Shown: positions 1-11,647 of the stretch, in pieces
Numbering within the stretch: the first letter of the stretch is position 1
How the letters are laid out: each line of letters opens with the position of its first letter
From: Heterostelium album PN500
Taxonomy: Eukaryota > Evosea > Eumycetozoa > Acytosteliales > Acytosteliaceae
NCBI RefSeq assembly: GCF_000004825.1
Contig: NW_008805064.1
Span: 2,108,001-2,172,000, forward strand
Direction: 5' to 3'
DNA: 64,000 nucleotides
Made by a program: the position numbers and the translations under genes
The notes under the pieces: generated by a model
Told to the model about the DNA's origin: nothing
Databases searched by the model: none
Seen by the model: only the letters and a program-made list of their open reading frames with translations

Positions 1-3000
1 TTGTTGATTGTTTGAAATATTCAATCGAAACATTGAGGAATGTTGTTGTTTGTTTGAGTTGTGTTGAATAGAAATACTTTGGATTCGAAATTGGTGTTGT
101 TAAATCTGTGAAATTCCAATTGCTGATGTTGAATTGTTTGACAATATTCATTGTATCATCAAGTTCTCTGACACCGATGATTTCAATTGATGTTGTAATC
201 AATGATCCTGATTCTGTAATATTGGTTCCTGTGACTGGTTCTGGATTGGCAGGAGGTGTTGGAACAATTATAATCTCTGTTGTTGAATAAAATAATAAAG
301 TTAAAATTTAAATATATTTAATTAATATATAATAATTAACTTACTTGAAGAACATGATGGACCATACCAAGGTAATTGACATTGACAAATTGAATTGATA
401 CAATTTCCATTATTATTACACTCTGGTGTACCTGGACATTTTTGTGGAGCTGTTGATGTTGGTGTTGATGTTGGATTTGGAAGTGAAACTTTCTTGACTG
501 GAATAATGAATGAATTTGAAAATATATTATTTCTGATCACTCTGACTGTCACGAAATCCGTTGTGATTTGTTTGATGTTGTTGAATTGTAAAATGATTCC
601 AGAATGGAAATTTAAATTCATATCTTCAAATCCATTTCCATAATCGATTTGTGAAAGCATGGAGTTGTTTGTGAGTCCAAATGCACGTCCATAGATTGTA
701 AGTGAACCTCCTCGACTGGTAAGATCTGAAGAACTCTCGATGATTGGTGTATTAAATGTAAATGATCTTTGAACCATGTATGGAAGGCCTATATCCTTTA
801 AATCCATTGAATTATAAGCTCTCATGTTCAAGAAATTATCATAAATTGAATAGACACTGACAAAGATATTGTTAAAACCAAATCCATATGGAAGTTGAGC
901 TTTTCCATAAAAGTAATAATATCCATCACCAGATGTTGTCTTGAAAATCGAATTAATTTCCATATAGTTGGCATTCTCTGATGTTAAACGAATGAATGGT
1001 GTGTGTCGAATTGAAACACCTGATCCTGTAATATTTTCAAAAAGTATAATATTAAATTCAACCGTTCTGATTGGAGATCCAACATCAACATTTGGTGAAA
1101 TAATTAAATTTGAAAGAATTGGTGCTTCTATATCTTTAAGGTCTAGATATGTATATTTTGGGAAAAAGTATTAATATTCAACAATGATAATAATATTATT
1201 AAAAAGATAATTACCAGATGTAGAAACGACAGATAATCTTAATTGTTGTTCTTTTGGAGTTCCATAAATTAACATGAGAGGTGGTGTTGGAAACTGTAAC
1301 TTTCCGATTGTACTTAAAAGTGTGATATTTGACATTATAAATGTTTGTGAAAGTGTATTGCTGTTGATTGTAAAGTTGATTCGATAGACTCCATCGGTTG
1401 GTCCACCAGATATTCTGTTGGATGAGTTGAATAGAATGATATAAGGAAGTAAATCGAAATTTGAAAGAACATAAAGACTTCCATTTGTGAATCCATATGG
1501 ATCTGTGATATTTAAATCCCATCCAAGAGTATAACTTGTGTTTGGAAGTAATGTTAAATTGAGAGCTGTTAAACTATTTATATCTGTAATTTGTGGTGAT
1601 AAATATATTCCTCCACCTTTTGATTAAAAAATAATTTATAATATTAGAATAAAATGTTATATTCATAATTGATCGATTAAATTTAAAAGACTTACTTGAT
1701 TTAGATATGTTTAAAGTGGCATTTTTACCAATAACTGATTGTAATATATAGTCTTGAATATTGTTTGAAAACATTTGATTGAAATCCATTTGATATTGTT
1801 GTGATCCCATCATCATATCTCTTTGTAATTGAATATCAATTTCAAACAATTGTAAACTCGTGTTATAAGATCCTTTCCAATATATTCTGGGTCCTGATAA
1901 AGAAGTAAAACTAATAGAAGGTGTCAAGTTCTCCAATGGAATCGAGAAGTTCAAATACAATTTAATATCCAATGCACTTGTTGTCAAATCGATATTGTTT
2001 GGAATGAATTCAAAGTATGTTATATTCGTGTATATATTTGAGTCTAATTTGATATTTGTTAGAATAAATTTATTTTAGATATTTGTTAGAATGAATTTAC
2101 TTACATAAATTTTGGTATACTGGATAATCAGGAAGAATATCACCTCTCTTATTATATGGTAATGCTGAAAATAAATAGAAAGTTTCATAGTTTGTGCTCA
2201 ATATCGTTACTGGATAATCCTTGAACACTAAAGGGAAGATTTCTATTTCATATGTACCATTATATTGATCTCCATCGATGAGGTTGTTTGAGGTAATTAT
2301 TTTTCCACCAATATGGATTGTCGTTATTGCATAGTTTGATAAAATCTTTATTCTAACCAAAACAGTAAATACAGAAACAATCTTGAAATCAATCAAATCT
2401 ATTTCATATACTAGAGAATGATGTTAATTTATTAATAAATAAAATAATTTAATATTTAAATGAAATACTTACATTGTGGATTTTGGTAAGCTATATATGG
2501 AACTTTACTCGTAGTTGTCTGATAATTTGAATCCAGCGAAACCAAAAATGATATATCAGATGTTGTTGATTGAATGAAAGGTGTTTCCAATCTATATATA
2601 TATTTTCCATTTATACTGCCGTATGGACACCAATTGCTTAAAGTTAAGCTATTTGGTCCGAATCTGAGAGTACTCTGAAAATTAAATAGATATGTTGATT
2701 CAAAGGTAAATGAAATATAGGAAGTATTTGTTCCTGAACTTAAATTCAAATATCTTGAAACGTAGGCAATACCAGAAGTCAATTCTATAGTAAACATTGA
2801 AAAATATTGTAAGAAATATTGAATTTTGAAAAAGAACAATCTATCAATTTCATACCAAATCGTGTGAATGAATAATTATACGTATCATTAAGAATGGATG
2901 AAACATTGTCAACTATATAAATAGGAAGAGTCGATATTGTATTTCGAATTGAGAGGGAACCAGTATATATCGTTAAAGTTTCATTATTAAATACTCTAGG

Positions 3001-4048
3001 ACGAAGGAAAGAACCATATAATCTTGAATTAAAGTTGGTAAATGACATAAAAAAGTAAGCTGGTAATGATTCTAAAAGTTGACTCTGAATATAACTTCCA
3101 CCAGGTGCTGGGTATGTTTGAAAAGATTGAAGAACTGATGTTCTTGGTTCTTTTAAATATATTTATATATTAATAAATATTACTTTTATTTTTAATGTGA
3201 ATCAATATAAATGAACTTATTGTGAATGAATACATACCGTGAGGATAAAGATTAGGAACTGTAATATTGAAAGATGAATTTGATGAGCGGAATGAAATTT
3301 GAACATTGATCGTATCATCTTCAAAAACTTGGTTTTGGTTTATTGTAATGGTCATTGTATAAGAATTTAAATATCTGCCTAGCGATTTACTTATTCCACA
3401 GTTGAAAGGTCCATTTGTAACACAGACAATATCATAGAAGAAATCAGAGAGTGTTAAATAGATAGAGGTATCGAAATTGAATTGAATTGCTTGTACAATG
3501 CCATTATTTTCATCATAAGTTGGTACTCCTTGAGAAGCAATACTAAATTGATTGAAAAATAATGCTAGAAATTGATATATGAATTAATACTCTATTCTCT
3601 TTAAATTTTAATAATTAAATAATGAAATGAAATGAATGAATGATGTTTTTAACTCACCTTTACATTGAATTGGAAATATAAAGAATGTTTCATTAGGGAA
3701 ATTTGGGGTGGATGCTCTTGATAGGCGTACTGTTGCATTGTAATCACCTTCTGTAATGTTGATCAAGTTCAGTTGGAATACAAACATTTGACTATCTCCA
3801 TTTCGGTAGGCAACTAATTTTTGAACTATTGTAGTTGATTCACTATGTTCAATTGTGAAATCTGCATATTCTATCAAGAAACTACTTTCAACCAATACAC
3901 CGAGAGCTGTTGAACATACTCCTGTTTTTGGTGAAATGATATTTGGATTTTGAACTACAGCTTTCTTGATAGTAGATGCTTCTGTACTATAAATAATATT
4001 TAAAATAAATAAATAAAATAAAATTAGATTTAGACTAAATTTATACAT
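1..4048 (-). CDS. ComC/Tgr-like TIG-EGF surface receptor, copy 1 (3' end outside window)
   Basis: Partial gene; the start is ATG at 4048 and the last exon runs off the left edge. Exons (minus): 4048-3658, 3564-3238, 3149-2856, 2784-2473, 2410-2105, 2043-1696, 1616-1215, 1142-345, 276-<1; all eight introns are phase 1. The N-terminus (MYKFSLNLILFYLFILN...) is a signal peptide ending near residue 24. Exons 2-7 each encode a 98-134 residue beta-rich, N-glycosylation-rich segment. Exon 8 carries a TIG/IPT-like domain and a six-Cys EGF-like module (CPGTPEC...CQC...C). Exon 9 starts the juxtamembrane domain; the TM helix lies outside the window. By analogy with dictyostelid ComC and TgrB/C proteins it should act in cell-cell adhesion or recognition at the plasma membrane, but that is inference. 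Its intron 8 matches copy 4, while the 5' side of its intron 6 matches copy 3. Confidence 0.8.
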
Positions 4049-4431
4049 TTTAATAAATATTTGTTTATTATTTATTATGATTTTTACAGACTCTGATAAT
4101 ATTCGTATTAAAGAACTAGTTTTTACATTTCTTGATCATGATTTTTAATGATAATATCTAGATATAAAATATTTTGATGACCGATTATTTTTGGATCCCA
4201 CACTGCATTTTCATGAATAAAAAAATTTATGATTTTTTTTTAGATTTTTTCTCAAAAAGATTGCAATTTTTATTCATTTTTTGTTACTGGGTGTTATTGG
4301 GGGTGTACCAATTTTTTTTTACTATGATGGTATTGGGGATGTGCATCACAGTAAAAAAAAAATTTTAAAATGTAAATTTTTTTTATTTAAAAATATAGGG
4401 GTGTTTTTTTTATTTTATTTCAATAATTACA
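4049..4431. other. Spacer between receptor copies 1 and 2
   Basis: 383 bp, very AT-rich with runs of T. It should hold the promoter of copy 1 and the terminator of copy 2. A weaker version of the array's shared upstream motif (ttgatcatgatttttaatga) lies at about 4132-4151. No coding sequence is supported. Confidence 0.6.
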
Positions 4432-4632
4432 TTATAAATCTTTATTGTTCATTCTTTCTAATTTGCTATTCATTCTGATTTCTTGTTTTCTGAATTTCTT
4501 TTTCTTTGCTAAAAAGAATGTTGTTGCAATTACAATACTCACAAATACAACAATTCCAACAACAATTCCTGCAATAGCTCCATTTGATAATCGATTCTTC
4601 TTTGAACAAATCAAGTCAGATGTATCACTTTG
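4432..4632 (-). pseudogene. Detached TM helix and cytoplasmic tail of receptor copy 2
   Basis: This stretch continues copy 2 exon 9 in a different frame. It reads SDTSDLICSKKNRLSNG, then a Gly/Ala/Val/Ile-rich TM helix, then KKKKFRKQEIRM and ends ...NNKDL-stop at 4432. The sequence is intact and nearly identical to the same part of copy 4, so the frameshift that separates it from copy 2 is recent or a sequencing error. It has no independent start and is listed only to record what the break removes. Confidence 0.7.
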
Positions 4633-7600
4633 AATCGACATCAATGAGATTTGAAAAGTCAGGATCCAAATCGACTGAGAATAAATAATTTGGAATGGTG
4701 ATTCCAACGATTGCTGATCGAATTTGATTGGTATTTGATGATTTGGTGTCATCTTGGTCAATGATTACATTCCGAATTGGTGTTACTGTGTAATCGATGA
4801 CTGCATCAGATAAGAATCGACCATAAAGACTTTGATCATCAATATTCAATTTGATCCATTCAACAGATCCACCAGAAACACCAACTCCAGATGATGAACA
4901 TGAATCTGATGAATCTGTTTCAATCGATGATTTCATCAAGATCTGCAAGAAATTCAATGGACTATCGAATTTATATGAATTCAAGTTCATTGTAAACTTG
5001 ATTGTTGATTGTGGAATGTAAAGATTGTGATTGGCAAATGTGATGTTTGTTGATTGTTTGAAATATTCAATCGAAACATTGAGGAATGTTGTTGTTTGAT
5101 TGAGTTGTGTTGAATAGAAATACTTTGGATTCGATGTTGGTGTTGTTAAATCTGTGAAATTCCAATTGCTGATGTTGAATTGTTTGACAATGTTCATTGT
5201 ATCATCAAGTTCTCTGACACCGATGATTTCAATTGATGTTGTAATCAATGATCCTGATTCTGTAATATTGGTTCCTGTGACTGGTTCTGGATTGGCAGGA
5301 GGTGTTGGAACAATTATAATCTCTGTTGTTGAATAAAATAATAAAGTTAGAATTTAAATATATTAATTAATATATAATAATAACTTACTTGAAGAACATG
5401 ATGGACCATACCAAGGTAATTGACATTGACAAATTGAATTGATACAATTTCCATTATTATTACACTCTGGTGTACCTGGACACTTTTGTGGAGCTGTTGA
5501 TGTTGGTGTTGATGTTGGATTTGGAAGTGAAACTTTCTTGACTGGAATAATGAATGGATTTGAAAATATATTATTTCTGATCACTCTGACTGTCACGAAA
5601 TCCGTTGTGATTTGTTTGATGTTGTTGAATTGTAAAATGATTCCAGAATGGAAATTTAAATTCATATCTTCAAATCCATTTCCATAATCGATTTGTGAAA
5701 GCATGGAGTTGTTTGTGAGTCCGAATGCACGTCCATAGATTGTAAGTGAACCTCCTCGACTGGTAAGATCTGAAGAACTCTCGATGATTGGTGTATTAAA
5801 TGTAAATGATCTTTGAATCAGGTATGGAAGGCCTATATCCTTTAAATCCATTGAATTATAAGCTCTCATGTTCAAGAAATTATCATAAATTGAATAGACA
5901 CTGACAAAGATATTATTCAAACCAAATCCATATGGAAGTTGAGCTTTTCCATAAAAGTAATAATATCCATCACCAGATGTTGTCTTGAAAATTGAATTAA
6001 TTTCCATATAGTTGGCATTCTCTGATGTTAAACGAATGAATGGTGTGTGTCGAATTGAAACACCTGATCCTGTAACATTTTCAAAAAGCATAATATTAAA
6101 TTCAACCGTTCTGATTGGAGATCCAACATCAACATTTGGTGAAATAATTAAATTTGAAAGAATTGGTGCTTCTATATCTTTAAGGTCTAGATATGTATAT
6201 TTTGGGAAAAAGTTAATATTAGACAATGATAATAATATTATTAAAAAGATAATTACCAGATGTAGAAACGACAGATAATCTTAATTGTTGTTCTTTTGGA
6301 GTTCCATATATTAACATTAAAGGTGGTGTTGGAAACTGTAACTTTCCGATTGTACTTAAAAGTGTGATATTTGACATTATAAATGTTTGTGAAAGTGTAT
6401 TGCTGTTGATTGTAAAGTTGATTCGATAGACTCCATCGGTTGGTCCACCAGATATTCTGTTGGATGAGTTGAATAGAATGATATAAGGAAGTAAATCGAA
6501 ATTTGAAAGAACATAAAGACTTCCATTTGTGAATCCATATGGATCTGTGATATTTAAATCCCATCCAAGAGTATAACTTGTGTTTGGAAGTAATGTTAAA
6601 TTGAGAGCTGTTAAACTATTTATATCTGTAATTTGTGGTGATAAATATATTCCTCCATCTTTTAAGATAAAAAAAGAAAATAATTTATAATATTAGAATA
6701 AAATGTTAAATTCATACAAACGATTTAAATAAAAAAAGACTTACTTGATTTAGATATATTCAATGTTGCATTTTGACCAATAACCGATTGTAATATATAG
6801 TCTTGAATATTGTTTGAAAACATTTGATTGAAATCCATTTGATATTGTTGTGATCCCATCATCATATCTCTCTGTAATTGAATATCAATTTCAAACAATT
6901 GTAAACTCGTGTTATAAGATCCTTTCCAATATATTCTGGGTCCTGATAAAGAAGTAAAACTAATGGATGGTGTCAAGTTCTCCAATGGAATCGAGAAGTT
7001 CAAATACAATTTAATATCCAATGCACTTGTTGTCAAATCGATATTGTTTGGAATGAATTCAAAGTATGTTATATTCGTGTATATATTTGAGTCTAATTTG
7101 ATATTGGTTAGAATAAATGTAATTAACCACAATACTATATCTATTTTGATTTACTTACATAAATTTTTGTATACTGGAATTTCTGGAAGAATATCACCTC
7201 TCTTATTATAAGGTAATGCTGAATAGAAAGTGATACCTTTATAGTTTGTATTGAATATCGTTACAGGAAATTCTTTGAGCGAAAAAGGGAATATCTCCAT
7301 TTCATATGTACCATTGTATTGATCTCCATCGATGAGGTTGCTTGTGGTAATTATTTTGCCCAACAAATTTATATTCGTAATTGGACAGTTTGATAAAATC
7401 TTTATTCTAACCAAAATAGTAAATACAGAAACAATCTTGAAATCAATTAAATCCATCGCATACACTAGGAATGATTTTAATCTATTAATAAACAATATAA
7501 ATGTAAAAAATTAAATGAATCACTTACATTGCGGATTTTGGTTGCTCGGTTTTGTAACTATACTTGTAGTTGTCCCAGAACGTAAATCCAACGAACCAAA

Positions 7601-9089
7601 GAATGAGGTATCAGATGTTGTTGATCGAATGAAAGGTGTTTCCAACTGATATGTATATTTTCCATTTATAATGCTGTATGGACTCCAATTGCTGAAAGAT
7701 AAGGTATTCGTATCAAATTTGATAGAACTCTGAAAATTAAATAGATATGTTGAGCTATAGTTAAACGTCATAAAGCTAGTGTTTGTTGTTGAATCTAAAA
7801 TCCATCCACTTGAATTGAAAGCGATACCAGGAGCCAAAGCTATATTTGTAAAATTGAAAAATATTGTAAGAAATATTGAATTTTAAAGAAGAACAATCTA
7901 TTAATCTCATACCAAATTGTGTGAATGAATAAATATACGTATCATTAAGAATGGATGACACATTGTCAACTATATAAATAGGAAGAGTCGGTATTGTAGA
8001 TTGAATTGATAGGAAACCAGTATATATTGTTAAAGTTTCATTATTAAATACTCTAAGAGTACGTAAGTTGCCATATAATCTTGAATTAAAGTTGGTAAAT
8101 GACATAAAAAAGTAAGCTGGTAATGTTTCTAAAAGTTGACTCTGAATATAACTTCCACCAGGTGCTGGGTATGTTTGAAAAGATTGAAGAACTGATGTTC
8201 TTGATCCTTTATTTAAAAACAAAAATTGATATTAGTATGTATTAAACATATGAATATAACTTATTGGGAATGAATACATACCGTGAGGATAAAGATTAGG
8301 AACTGTAATATTGAAAGATGAATTTGCAGTGGCTAATGTAATTTGAACATTGATCGTATCATCTTCAAAAACTTGGTTTTGGATCATTGTAAGAATCAAA
8401 AAATAAGAATTAATATCTCTGTTTACCCATCTTCTTATTCTACATAAGAAAGTTGGATTTGTATTACAACCGATGTCATAGAAGAAATCAGAGAATGTTG
8501 AATAGAAAAAGGTATCGAAATTGAATTGTAACGTTTGTACAATGCCATTATATTCATCATAAGTTGGTACTCCTTGAGAAACAATACTAAATTGATTTAA
8601 TGAGAATTCTAGAAATTGATAGATTAATAATTATTCTATTCATTTTTTAAATGTAACAAATCGTGATAGATATCTATTTAAATGAGTGAATGATGTTTTT
8701 AACTCACCTTTACATTGAATTGGAAATATAAGGAATGTTTCATTTGGGAAATTTGAGGTGGCTGCTCTTGATAGGCGTACTGTTGCATTGTAATCACCTT
8801 CTGTAATGTTGATCAAGTTCAGTTGGAAAACAAACATTTGACTATCTCCATTTCGGTAGGCATCTAATTTCTGAACAATAGTAGCAGATACAGAAGATTC
8901 AATTGTGAAATCTGAATAGTTTATCAAGAAACTACTTTCAACTGATATACTGAGAGATGTTGAACATACTCCTGTTTTCGGTGAAATGATATTTGGATTT
9001 TGAATTACAACTTTCTTGATAGTAGATGCATCTATACTATCAATAATATTTAAAATAAATAAATAAAATACAATTATTTTTATAAACAT
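4625..9089 (-). CDS. ComC/Tgr-like TIG-EGF receptor, copy 2 (frameshift before the TM helix)
   Basis: Nine exons (minus): 9089-8708, 8608-8282, 8206-7913, 7839-7528, 7464-7159, 7092-6745, 6658-6257, 6186-5389, 5322-4625, all joined at phase 1, giving 1288 aa. Signal peptide MFIKIIVFYLFILN..., beta-rich modules, TIG-like domain and EGF-like domain are as in the other copies. The reading frame ends at ...NLIDVDSK-stop. One extra T near 4631-4635 (cactttgaat, against cacttgaat in copies 3 and 4) shifts the frame just before the SDTSD segment that precedes the TM helix. The TM and Lys-rich tail are still present in the next frame down to 4432. Without that base, exon 9 would be 890 nt, exactly as in copy 4. 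As read, the product has a signal peptide and no membrane anchor, so it would be secreted. A sequencing error in the T run is possible. Confidence 0.8.
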
Positions 9090-9170
9090 TTTATTATTAT
9101 CGAATAAAAATTGATTTCATCTTGAGTCAATGTCGCAGTTTCCACCACTACTATTTTCGAGATTTATTTA

Positions 9171-9195
9171 TTGATATCATGATTATTAAAGATAT
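9171..9195 (-). promoter_or_regulatory. Shared upstream motif of the receptor array (copy 2)
   Basis: The plus strand reads ttgatatcatgattattaaa followed by gatat, 82-106 bp upstream of the copy 2 ATG. The same block precedes copies 3 and 4 at a similar distance although the rest of the flanks do not match, so it looks like a conserved promoter element. The factor that binds is unknown. Confidence 0.45.
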
Positions 9196-10475
9196 ATTTA
9201 ATGATTTTTTAAGTAAATATCTTAACCATGGTTTTGTTTTGTTTTTTTTTTTCACAAAATAGTGACCATGATAGACAGTGATCATGTGCACAAAATTTTT
9301 TTTAAACTGGCTCTTGCTTGTAACCATAAATCGAATAAAATAAATAAAACCACTAAGATCACATTAACCCCACTAATTTTTAATTTTTACATTTTTTTAA
9401 AATTAATGAGCAGGTGAAAGTTGTTGGGAGCCAGTTTTTTTTATGATGCTGAATTTTTTTTTAAAATTATTACTTTAAAATTACGGTTTAGTTGACCATT
9501 GTGGTCAATGAAAAGCTTTAACAAATCGAAAGAGATTATGATATGATGTGTACCAAACATAAATCGCTAAAGAAAGTAGAAAACTATTACTTTACTTTAA
9601 CCAAAACAAATCGATGTTACCACCAAAGTAGTATATAATTGATTTGTCGACACTGATACATGTACCATCAAATGATCTATTTTTTTAATAAAATTTAATT
9701 TTTAGACTACAGATACATTGGCAGATAACATATTAAAATTATATTAAAATTTATTGAAGTTTCAAAAAGTTAATAGTTGTCAGTGGCCGTGGCGCCTCGC
9801 GCACTGGCGCGCTGTAGCTACACCAAAATCCAAATACTAGGAATATGACGTATTGGAACTAAATTAAATACTAATATATAGTATGTGTATTGTTGTTGTT
9901 TAAAGTATAGGATAACCCAATAAGCGAATTAAAGGAGCAATCTAATTATAACTATCTAAACTATCGATCTGCATGGGTTACAGGCCACCAAAGAATTGAT
10001 TTGGCATCATTAAGTTCGATTCTATGTTCTATAGTACATTGATTAGTAAAGAATGATTTAAGTTGAAATCTATGACTGAAATATACTTATTTATAAGATA
10101 TTTTTGATGCATTTAAATCACTCATCTCTTTATTCACTTTGACCTATATATATGTGTTATCATCGTATCTCCATAAATACCACCTTTTCTTAGTCCATGA
10201 CTATGATTATATTCACTTTATATGTGACTATCGCAATTTCTATCTTTATATCTGTGTTTTATTAGTACATGCTCAATCCACGACACCCATTTGAATATCA
10301 TTTTTACTTCATATAAATGACTATTCATCCTTATTTACACTCTATATATTGTGACCTGTAACATTACTACTTACAATTAGTTAACCAAAACCAATCCTTT
10401 TTGTTTTAATGGCTAAATTTTTTTGATCAAGCTCTTTACTCTTTTTTTACTTGACAATATTATTAGTTAAAAAAT
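9196..10475. other. Non-coding spacer upstream of receptor copy 2
   Basis: About 1.3 kb of AT-rich DNA without a supportable gene. It contains a short GC-rich island at 9781-9826 (cagtggccgtggcgcctcgc and onward) that stands out strongly from its surroundings. Otherwise I see only A/T runs. Confidence 0.55.
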
Positions 10476-10745
10476 CTAAATACAACGTAAAACAATATAG
10501 GTATATTTATTTTTTTGAAACAAATAATTGTTAATTAAAATATTAATAAAAATAAAGAAAATAAAAAAATTGGGTGGTACATATAAAAAAAATCTACGAC
10601 ATAGGTTACCAAACACGCAATATTTGTCTATAAACTTTGATTGTCTTTCATATCTCTGTTCATTAGATGCGAAATGTTTAAAAGATTCCAGTGACATTTC
10701 ATATAGTAAATCGATTATTTCTTTAGGGAAAGGTAGAAAGTATTA
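10476..10745 (-). pseudogene. Decayed coding fragment
   Basis: On the minus strand a non-repetitive reading frame of about 70 residues is open: LPFPKEIIDLLYEMSLESF, then KHFASNEQRYERQSKFIDKY and a Cys/Arg-rich end. It has no start codon in a good context, is followed by AT-rich sequence, and sits downstream of the small ORF at 10937-11212. The two may be pieces of one old gene. I do not recognise the family. Confidence 0.3.
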
Positions 10746-10877
10746 GGCTCTTCACTATTATCAATGTCAATATGTGATTTTGAATACCGCAGGAGCGTTC
10801 CTGTTAGATGTTGATGTTAGTGCTGGTTTTGTTGTTGGTGTTGGTGTTGATGATGTTGTTGATGATGATGTTAAACA

Positions 10878-11007
10878 TTATATTGGAAAGTGCAAAGACT
10901 GATGTTGTTGATGTTAGTGAATTATATGATTGATCCTCATCCATGAAAGTAATAGGTCGAACCATTAGACAACCTTCTATTCTTAGTCTTTGCACTTTCC
11001 AATATAA
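10878..11007. repeat. Perfect 23-bp inverted repeat with 84-bp spacer
   Basis: The left arm at 10878-10900 (ttatattggaaagtgcaaag then act) is the exact reverse complement of 10985-11007 (agtctttgcactttccaata then taa). The right arm lies inside the small ORF at 10937-11212, where it encodes VILESAKTK. Because coding sequence has been copied in reverse nearby, a template-switch or fold-back duplication is more likely than a transposon end. Confidence 0.85.
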
Positions 11008-11212
11008 CTTTTAAAGAATTTATCTGCTCCTCTAATTGCGCAACCTTCTCTTGTACCTCCAATAGCTCCATAATATTTGTTGTTCTTGGAAGTCCAAAGT
11101 ATTCTAATAAGTTTGGAATGCATTCAGTAGCTCCATGATGTGTAAACTCCTTAATCGAATGCATTTCTTTAGAACAAATTATACATTTCATAATATTTGA
11201 TAACTTAGACAT
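10937..11212 (-). CDS. Small Cys/His-motif coiled-coil protein, probably truncated
   Basis: 91 aa from a true ATG (MSKLSNIMKCIICSKEMHS). Residues 9-31 hold a CxxC...H...HH...C arrangement that could bind zinc, as at the start of B-box or TRAF-type fingers. Residues about 45-75 (VQEKVAQLEEQINSLKVILE) form a likely coiled coil. The C-terminal ten or so residues after the inverted-repeat arm look arbitrary, and Ser/Thr-rich and other coding debris continues downstream in other frames to 10476, so this may be the intact 5' end of a broken gene. It lies between receptor copies 2 and 3 on the same strand. No function is assigned. Confidence 0.4.
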   Translation of the reverse strand: MSKLSNIMKCIICSKEMHSIKEFTHHGATECIPNLLEYFGLPRTTNIMELLEVQEKVAQLEEQINSLKVILESAKTKNRRLSNGSTYYFHG

Positions 11213-11578
11213 TTTAAATAGAATATCTTAATTTACTATAATAAAAGTATTTGTTTTGCTATAAATCAATTTTTGCATTGCTTGACTCATCTTAATTTAA
11301 TGTGGTTCACCACATAATTTTTTCGACTTTTGCGACTTTTTTGTTTACTTTTTTTTTTTTACTTTTTTGACCTTATTTTCCAACAATATGATCAGTTTAG
11401 AACTCTTTTTAAAGTTACGTGAAAGATGATAGAAAATAAGGTGTATTATGAGAAGAAGCAACAGCAAAAGACACTTTTAGAAAGAAATTGAAGAATAAAA
11501 AGAACAAATAACAAAGATAGGATCAATAGATTTCTAGGTAGTAGAGATAGCAAGAACTCTTCGGATAGTTTTATTGTA
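11213..11578. other. Spacer upstream of the small ORF and downstream of copy 3
   Basis: 366 bp of AT-rich sequence with a short hairpin-forming palindrome (tgtggttcaccaca near 11300) and an A/G-rich stretch at 11420-11520. No gene is seen. Confidence 0.5.
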
Positions 11579-11647
11579 TTATAAATCTTTATTGTTCATT
11601 CCTTCTAATTTCTTTTTCATTCTGATTACTTGTTTTCTGAATTTCTT

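Noticed and set aside
108-290. 60-residue antisense frame opposite exon 9, also in each copy
   Set aside because: Shadow of the real exon; conserved only because the exon is conserved.
395-643. Antisense frame opposite the EGF/TIG exon, repeated in all four copies
   Set aside because: Shadow of a strongly conserved coding exon; Cys and Gly come from the complement of the EGF codons and there is no upstream promoter context.
1211-1522. A 103-residue frame (MGFKYHRSIWIHKW...) repeated at 6253-6564, 13395-13706 and 18676-18987
   Set aside because: It is exon 7 of the receptor genes read in the wrong frame. The spliced frame (GGIYLSPQITDINSL...) is open across the exon, joins both neighbours at phase 1 and gives integral totals.
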